Below are positions 13,746 to 18,410 of a stretch of 18,410 bases of DNA, in pieces. The position numbers and the translations under genes are program-made. Origin of the DNA: Pedobacter sp. UBA1951 (lineage in GTDB: Bacteria; Bacteroidota; Bacteroidia; Sphingobacteriales; Sphingobacteriaceae); assembly GCA_002336465.1 (NCBI GenBank), contig DDEP01000158.1, positions 1 to 18,410 of the forward strand, read 5' to 3'. The stretch's first letter is position 1; every line of letters starts with the position of its first letter. The notes beneath the pieces were generated by a model, which was not told the DNA's origin, did no database searches, and saw only the letters and a list, made by a program, of their open reading frames with translations.

Positions 13746-15071
13746 ATGAAATTATTGGCTAAGACTGGCTTTGATGAAGAAGCCTTCAAAAAATACTTTA
13801 AGAATACAGGTCTATTGATGTTTGGACGTGTGGGTAGCTTAGCCATTAAAATGGTAGTAAGTATTTTTTTAGCCAACTATCTTCTTGCAGATAAAAACGG
13901 TATCCTTAATACTTCTATTTCTTATATTTTTCTTTTTGCTTCTGTTGCGGGCTTGGGCCTAGACAGTTTCATTGTTAAGGAATTACATCAGTTTCCTCAA
14001 AATAAAGATAAAATTTTAGGAACGGCTTTCGGATTAAAAGCAATAGCAGGAGCTGTTTGTGTTCCCCTTATTTTTGTGGTCTGGCAGTTTTTCCCTTTAA
14101 ATGATATTTCTTATCAAATCATCTTTATCCTCTCTTTTACTGGCTTACTACAGTCTTTAACGGTAATCGATGCTTTTTTCCAATCGCAGGTACAGTCTAA
14201 ATACATTATGCAGGTGCAGGTAATTGGCAATCTTATCTCTGCAGCGATTAAAATCATTCTGATAAGAGGTAATGCCGATTTGATGTATTTCGTTTATGCC
14301 GCACTGTTTGACGTATTTGTGCTTTCTTTTGGATATTTCTTAACTTATAATCGGGGAGGGAGAAAAATATTTGACTGGAGCTTTGATAAGCAACTGGCTA
14401 AAAAGCTACTCAGCTTTTCATGGCCTTTAATCATATCGGGCATTATGGTTTCTGTTTATATGCGTATAGATACCATTATGTTAAAGGAATTATTAGGAAA
14501 AGAAGGCGCTGCCGCTGCAGGCGCCTACGCTACAGTTGTAATGTTTAGCGAAGCGTTGAATTTTGTACCGGGGGCCATTGTTGCTTCTCTGTTTCCTGCC
14601 ATATTAAATGCCCGAAGGGATGATAAACAACGGTATATGAAAAGAATTCAGAACCTTTATGACCTGATGATCTGGTTAAGTTTATCGTTTGCCATATTTA
14701 TCAGTTTTGCTTCTCCTTTGATCTACAAACTTTTTAAAACACAATATGCCGCCGCAGCTCCAGTTTTAACGGTACATGTATGGGGTTCTCTGTTTGTTTT
14801 TTTAGGGGTGGCGAGTACGCAGGTGTTAATTGCAGAAGGTTACCATAAACTAACATTTATGCGTACAGGTTTTGGCGCTATTGTAAACGTAGTGCTTAAC
14901 CTTATCTTGATCCCTAAAATGGGCATGATGGGAACAGCTATAGCTACTGTGGTGGCTTATGCTTCTTCTACTTTTCTTATTCTTTTTATTCCTAAAACTC
15001 GCAGACAAGGCATAATGATGTTAAAATCTGTATTTTTGGTGAGTATATTTCAAAAATTATTTAAGCGTTGA
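13746..15071 (+). CDS. Wzx-like polysaccharide flippase (MOP superfamily)
   Basis: 441 residues, almost wholly hydrophobic, with about 12-14 predicted membrane helices. The N-terminal block (FKNTGLLMFGRVGSLAIKMV, then ASVAGLGLDSFIVKEL) is typical of Polysacc_synt/Wzx proteins of the MATE-like MOP superfamily. A central block (RIDTIMLKELLGKEGAAAAG, AYATVVMFSEALNFVPGAIV) carries the family's RxDxxML motif. Such proteins flip undecaprenyl-linked glycans across the inner membrane. The substrate is unknown. The start ATG is followed by a short soluble N-terminus (MKLLAKTGFDEEAFKKYF). Its stop overlaps the next gene's TTG start, and a glycosyltransferase follows, which supports a glycan role. Confidence 0.88.
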   Translation: MKLLAKTGFDEEAFKKYFKNTGLLMFGRVGSLAIKMVVSIFLANYLLADKNGILNTSISYIFLFASVAGLGLDSFIVKELHQFPQNKDKILGTAFGLKAIAGAVCVPLIFVVWQFFPLNDISYQIIFILSFTGLLQSLTVIDAFFQSQVQSKYIMQVQVIGNLISAAIKIILIRGNADLMYFVYAALFDVFVLSFGYFLTYNRGGRKIFDWSFDKQLAKKLLSFSWPLIISGIMVSVYMRIDTIMLKELLGKEGAAAAGAYATVVMFSEALNFVPGAIVASLFPAILNARRDDKQRYMKRIQNLYDLMIWLSLSFAIFISFASPLIYKLFKTQYAAAAPVLTVHVWGSLFVFLGVASTQVLIAEGYHKLTFMRTGFGAIVNVVLNLILIPKMGMMGTAIATVVAYASSTFLILFIPKTRRQGIMMLKSVFLVSIFQKLFKR

Positions 15072-15715
15072 ATAAATTTACAGCACTTGCAAAATTAATT
15101 GCAAAGCCTAAAAGATTAACAGCCCTCCTATCTTATAACGGCAAGGGTTATCTAAATGAAATCGGATGGTTCAATGCCTTTGATAAAAAGCAGGCCATTG
15201 ATGCAGAAGGGCAACCTATTCCATGGGTAACCTATTCTTTTATTGACTTTATTAAGGGTAGGTTAAATAAATCCTTAAGTGTATTTGAATACGGTTCTGG
15301 AAACTCTACTTTGTTTTACGCAAAAAGAGTTGGCTCTGTGGTTTCTGTTGAGCACGATGAAGATTGGTACAAAAAAATTGTAAACGAAAAGGCTGAAAAT
15401 GCCGAAATGGTGTTTACACAATTAGAAACGAATGGAGAATATGCACAAAAGGCAATGTTGATCGGTAAAAAATTCGATGTAATTATTGTAGATGGCAGGG
15501 ATCGGGTAAATTGCTGCAAGTATGCCGTTAATGCCTTATCTGATAGTGGTGTAATTGTACTTGACGACTCTGAAAGAGAAACCTACCAAGAAGCCAGATC
15601 TTTCTTGGTTACACAAGGGTTTAAAGAGTTGTATTTCTCGGGCATTTCTCCTGGCCTTTTTTATTATAAAGCCACTTCTGTATTTTATAAAGAACAAAAC
15701 TGTTTAGCCATTTAA
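15068..15715 (+). CDS. SAM-dependent methyltransferase-like protein
   Basis: 215 residues. A Rossmann-type SAM-binding core is visible: motif I FEYGSGNSTLF (73-83), acidic end of strand 2 in VSVEHDEDW (92-100), FDVIIVDGRDR (136-146) and SGVIVLDDSERETY (160-173). This is a class I methyltransferase fold close to proteins often found beside glycosyltransferases; the target is unknown, plausibly a sugar. There is no in-frame ATG or GTG near the N-terminus. TTG at 15068 shares bases with the flippase TGA (TTGA overlap), so translational coupling is the natural reading. The glycosyltransferase follows after 5 nt. Confidence 0.75.
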   Translation: MNKFTALAKLIAKPKRLTALLSYNGKGYLNEIGWFNAFDKKQAIDAEGQPIPWVTYSFIDFIKGRLNKSLSVFEYGSGNSTLFYAKRVGSVVSVEHDEDWYKKIVNEKAENAEMVFTQLETNGEYAQKAMLIGKKFDVIIVDGRDRVNCCKYAVNALSDSGVIVLDDSERETYQEARSFLVTQGFKELYFSGISPGLFYYKATSVFYKEQNCLAI

Positions 15716-15720
15716 TTACA

Positions 15721-16632
15721 ATGCAAAATCTTGCCCCTATAGCATTATTTGTTTACAATCGTCCGCAGCATACAGAACGTACCCTTAAATTTTTGCAGCA
15801 AAATACGCTTGCAGCTAATAGTCGTTTATTTATTTTTTCAGACGGGGCAAGAACCCATGATGACCAAGAAAAAGTTAAGGAGGTAAGGTCTATCATCAAC
15901 CATATAGAGGGCTTCAAATCTATCAAGGTTATTGAGCGCAAAACCAATATAGGCTTGGCCAACTCTATTATTGAAGGTGTTTCTCAACTCATAAAAGATT
16001 ATGGAAAGGTGATTGTATTTGAGGATGATCTGATTTCTTCTCCTCATACTTTAACTTATTTCAACAATGCCTTAGATCGGTACCATAATGAAGAAAAAGT
16101 GATGCATATTGGGGCTTACATGTATAACCTTAAAGAAAATAATCTGCCCGAAACTTTTTTCTACCGAGCGGCAAGCAGTTGGGGATGGGCTACTTGGGAA
16201 AGGGCATGGAATCATTTTGAGCCCAATATAGATGTGCTAATCAAACAATTTGATAAAGAAAAGATAAAGGCTTTTTCCATAGATCATTCCATGAATTTTT
16301 GGAAGCAGGTTAAGGAGTTTAAACGAGGAAAAAATAATTCTTGGGCTATACGTTGGTATGCCTCTATTTTCTTAAAAGGAGGGCTTACCTTAAATCCTGC
16401 ACATTCATTGATCAATAATATTGGCCACGATGGTTCGGGGGTTCATTCGGGTCTTAACGATATTTATAATGTGATCATTAATCCCAAACCCATTAACTAT
16501 TTCCCTACCGTTATTGAAGAAAACAAACAGGCTTATAGCGCTATTAAACACTTTTTAACACACAGGAAAGGGAGTTTGGTACAAAGAGTTATACGCTTTG
16601 TTAAAGAAAAGTTGGCATCACTTCCTTTTTAA
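15721..16632 (+). CDS. GT-A fold glycosyltransferase (GT2/GNT-I-like)
   Basis: 303 residues. The nucleotide-sugar fold is seen from the N-terminus: LFVYNRPQHTERTL (9-22), FIFSDGAR (37-44), the NIGLANS block (76-82) and VIVFEDDL (97-104), whose EDD is the metal-binding DxD equivalent. Further conserved blocks are SSWGWATWERAW (152-163), SWAIRWYAS (207-215) and NIGHDGSG (233-240). No membrane helix is predicted, so it probably acts at the inner face of the membrane. The sugar donor and acceptor are unknown. It starts 5 nt after the methyltransferase stop and ends the five-gene + strand run, 10 bp from a convergent gene; no clear terminator lies in that gap. Confidence 0.87.
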   Translation: MQNLAPIALFVYNRPQHTERTLKFLQQNTLAANSRLFIFSDGARTHDDQEKVKEVRSIINHIEGFKSIKVIERKTNIGLANSIIEGVSQLIKDYGKVIVFEDDLISSPHTLTYFNNALDRYHNEEKVMHIGAYMYNLKENNLPETFFYRAASSWGWATWERAWNHFEPNIDVLIKQFDKEKIKAFSIDHSMNFWKQVKEFKRGKNNSWAIRWYASIFLKGGLTLNPAHSLINNIGHDGSGVHSGLNDIYNVIINPKPINYFPTVIEENKQAYSAIKHFLTHRKGSLVQRVIRFVKEKLASLPF

Positions 16633-16642
16633 CAGCTCTGTT

Positions 16643-17206
16643 TTACTTCTGCTTTAAAAAATTACCTACTTCAGTAAAATAATCTTCTCCATAGTACTTC
16701 ATAAATCTTCCATCAGGTTTTAAGATTAGAAATGCCTCACAATTTTCTTGAATGGTAAAAACATTACTTTGAAAAAAGCCTGAATCCAAGATGAAATCCT
16801 TTTTATTAAGGAAAGTATCTATGTGAAATGTATCTTTAGCATAAATAAAGAAATCAATCGCGTTTTCCCCAGAAGTTATTCGATTTGAAATATTAACGAC
16901 ATTGTTCAACATTGAGGAATAAGTTTCCTTGTTATAATTATAGGTTATACAGTTTGGTGCCCGTTGAAAATAATTAATCAGTATGGCCTTATCATCAGCA
17001 ATATTCCTGTTTAACTCTTTTGCTATTTTTTCCCTAATATCTTTATTTTCTACATCATTTAATTTTCCTGTAAAAGCCTTTCTACTAGCAATGTACTTTG
17101 AGTTTACAACATTATTAATCTCATTTGCTTCTGTATTTTGTGCCCTTATTTTAGTTGCATAAGAGATTAAAAGAACCAATATTATTAGGAGGTAAGTTTG
17201 TTTCAT
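16643..17206 (-). CDS. Unrecognised secreted protein next to the rhomboid gene
   Basis: 187 residues with a signal peptide (hydrophobic 4-16, likely cleavage at about 22 in KIRAQ). I do not recognise the family. The mature part has a Lys/Glu-rich helical N-terminal stretch (about 25-80), then alternating strands and helices. It has only two cysteines (86 and 156), which could pair in the periplasm. The C-terminal segment NCEAFLILKPDGRFMKYYGEDYFTEV has the strand-turn-strand look of the end of a thioredoxin-like domain (TlpA/AhpC type), but no CxxC is present, so a degenerate redoxin-like fold is only a suggestion. It starts 14 nt after the rhomboid stop, so the two are probably co-transcribed. 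Confidence 0.7.
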   Translation of the reverse strand: MKQTYLLIILVLLISYATKIRAQNTEANEINNVVNSKYIASRKAFTGKLNDVENKDIREKIAKELNRNIADDKAILINYFQRAPNCITYNYNKETYSSMLNNVVNISNRITSGENAIDFFIYAKDTFHIDTFLNKKDFILDSGFFQSNVFTIQENCEAFLILKPDGRFMKYYGEDYFTEVGNFLKQK

Positions 17207-17220
17207 TATAATTCTATTAT

Positions 17221-18410
17221 CTATTGTTCAGCTTTGTACAAACTATCGGCAAATCTTACTTGCATTTCCTTTAAGGCATACACCCTTTTACCTATTTCCG
17301 CCCTGTATTTATGTTCAGATTTGATATCTTTTTCAATAAGCAAAACCAAATCATAGGTTTCTTTAGCCAACTTGGTTTTCAGCTCTTTGTCTAAAGTATA
17401 TCTCTTGTTCAAAACCAATTTGTTCATTTTTTGAACAATCTTAAGGTTGTTTTTAGCAGGATAGATCCCTCTTTCATATAACAAATCTAATTTCTCCTCT
17501 TGAGAAGAGTTATTTTTCATCCATAATACATCTGAAAGAGCCCATGTATTGCGGTCAAAGTCATTTTTTAATTTTATAAATTCTTCATGTTGGTAATTTG
17601 GGGTAAGCGCAATGGTTAGATAGCCAAAACCAGCAAGTACAACAAAAACACTTATATACCTTAGTGCGGGACGAACATTTGCTTGCTTAATGCTTGTCTT
17701 AAAAGTTAGCAGATAAGTAAAAACAAAACCCGAAATAAAGCCTCCAATATGCACCATATTATCAACCCCTTGCGAAATGCTGCCATTTATCAGCATCAGC
17801 AAAACAACCAATACAGTACTGACCAGTAAAGCTTTGGATGCATTTTTTTCAAAGTAATGATTTAAAATTAACGCAATCAATGCTCCAAATAACCCCAAAA
17901 TAGAACCCGAAGAACCGATTGTGGTCAACTGTTCATGATATGATATACTTAACAATCCACCGCATATGCCACTTAAAAGATAAACCAGCAAAAAGTTTTT
18001 CCAGCCCAGCTTGTTCTCCACCAATAAACCTAAATATACCAGTGCGTACATATTGAAGAACAGATGCCATATTCCTGCATGATAGAATTGATAAGTAATC
18101 AACCGCCAATATCCGCCAGATAATACCTCAGCTCTATGAAGTGCCCCTGCTTTGATGGGTACATCCTTAACTTTAGAAATAAACTCAACCTGATCTTTTG
18201 CGCCTTTCAGTAAAAATGCACCATATCCAAAAATAAAAACAACAAAAAATATGAGGGCTAGAATACACGCATAAATCAAGATTGGTGTAACTGTATAGCC
18301 TTTTTGCGGATATAAGAGATAAAGAACATTTTTGATTTTATTTTTAACCGCTAAAGGTGCTTTTTCAAAATAATTTTCATCTTGTTCGGCTATTTCCTGA
18401 TCAAAAGCAG
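17221..18410 (-). CDS. Rhomboid-family intramembrane serine protease, 5' end outside window
   Basis: The frame is open from the stop at 17221-17223 to the right edge, so the start lies beyond 18410. A TTG at 18277-18279 would begin inside the first membrane helix; the 43 codons upstream of it read as a plausible cytoplasmic N-terminus (FEKAPLAVKNKIKNVLYLL, then YPQKGYTVTP). Rhomboid motifs, numbered from that TTG, are HxxxN in GIWHLFFNMYAL (His72, Asn76), the catalytic serine in IGSSGSILGL (Ser124) and the catalytic histidine in VHIGGFISG (His177). About seven membrane helices end near residue 225. An unusual soluble tail of about 125 residues follows, rich in Lys, Glu and Leu and mostly helical. 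Rhomboids cleave membrane-spanning substrates; the substrate is unknown. The secreted protein gene downstream is probably in the same operon. Confidence 0.9.
   Translation of the reverse strand, partial: AFDQEIAEQDENYFEKAPLAVKNKIKNVLYLLYPQKGYTVTPILIYACILALIFFVVFIFGYGAFLLKGAKDQVEFISKVKDVPIKAGALHRAEVLSGGYWRLITYQFYHAGIWHLFFNMYALVYLGLLVENKLGWKNFLLVYLLSGICGGLLSISYHEQLTTIGSSGSILGLFGALIALILNHYFEKNASKALLVSTVLVVLLMLINGSISQGVDNMVHIGGFISGFVFTYLLTFKTSIKQANVRPALRYISVFVVLAGFGYLTIALTPNYQHEEFIKLKNDFDRNTWALSDVLWMKNNSSQEEKLDLLYERGIYPAKNNLKIVQKMNKLVLNKRYTLDKELKTKLAKETYDLVLLIEKDIKSEHKYRAEIGKRVYALKEMQVRFADSLYKAEQ

Noticed and set aside
17221..18279. Rhomboid starting at TTG 18279
   Set aside because: That codon is in the first membrane helix and the frame stays open to the window edge with a plausible cytoplasmic N-terminus, so the gene is treated as partial.
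1..18410. Mobile element, phage, CRISPR array or tRNA
   Set aside because: No transposase, integrase, regular direct-repeat/spacer pattern, target-site duplication or cloverleaf was seen. The only strong repeats are the M56 protein repeats and terminator stems.

Overview
The window looks like chromosomal DNA from a Bacteroidetes bacterium, most likely a Sphingobacteriaceae (Pedobacter-type) relative. The reasons are the AT-rich base composition, near absence of Shine-Dalgarno sequences, several promoter boxes of the Bacteroidetes form TAnnTTTG just upstream of start codons, and protein families typical of the phylum (DUF3078, DUF5916, BlaI plus M56 pairs, lipoprotein Prc). I see no tRNA, rRNA, CRISPR array, insertion sequence, integrase or phage gene. 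The taxonomic call is inference from style, not from a marker alignment.

Layout, left to right. (1) Positions 1-3816: the 3' end of a small membrane protein with an HEKIH metalloprotease-like motif, then a DUF3078 outer-membrane-type protein on the + strand that meets a DUF5916/CBM9-like secreted protein on the - strand; their stop codons overlap in one TTAA. (2) Positions 3906-6480, - strand: a two-gene sensor/repressor operon. A BlaI-family repressor overlaps by 4 nt an M56 (BlaR1-like) membrane metallopeptidase whose C-terminal half is a tandem 28-29 residue repeat domain in place of the usual penicillin-sensing domain. Two operator-like palindromes centred 20 bp apart sit in its promoter, and a 15-bp RNA hairpin follows the operon. 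(3) Positions 6593-11632: housekeeping genes. These are ffh (signal recognition particle GTPase), ybjQ on the opposite strand, a periplasmic TPR protein and the lipoprotein protease prc, separated by three clear hairpin terminators. (4) Positions 11636-12361: a FrnE/DsbA-like oxidoreductase on the - strand. (5) Positions 12480-16632: five tightly spaced + strand genes, namely a YjjG-type HAD nucleotidase, a DinB-fold protein, a Wzx-like flippase, a SAM-methyltransferase-like protein that starts with TTG inside the flippase stop, and a glycosyltransferase. The last three look like a small surface-glycan module. (6) Positions 16643-18410, - strand: an unrecognised secreted protein downstream of a rhomboid protease whose 5' end runs off the window.

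Most of the window is ordinary core genome. The part most worth a second look is the BlaI/M56 operon: a proteolytic sensor apparently rewired to an unknown signal through a repeat domain, with its own tandem operator. The minimal HEKIH membrane protein at the left edge, which shares the metal-site spacing and even the 15-nt HEKIH coding string with the M56 protein, is the second. Several start codons were moved from the longest open frame to better-supported positions, as stated in each entry.
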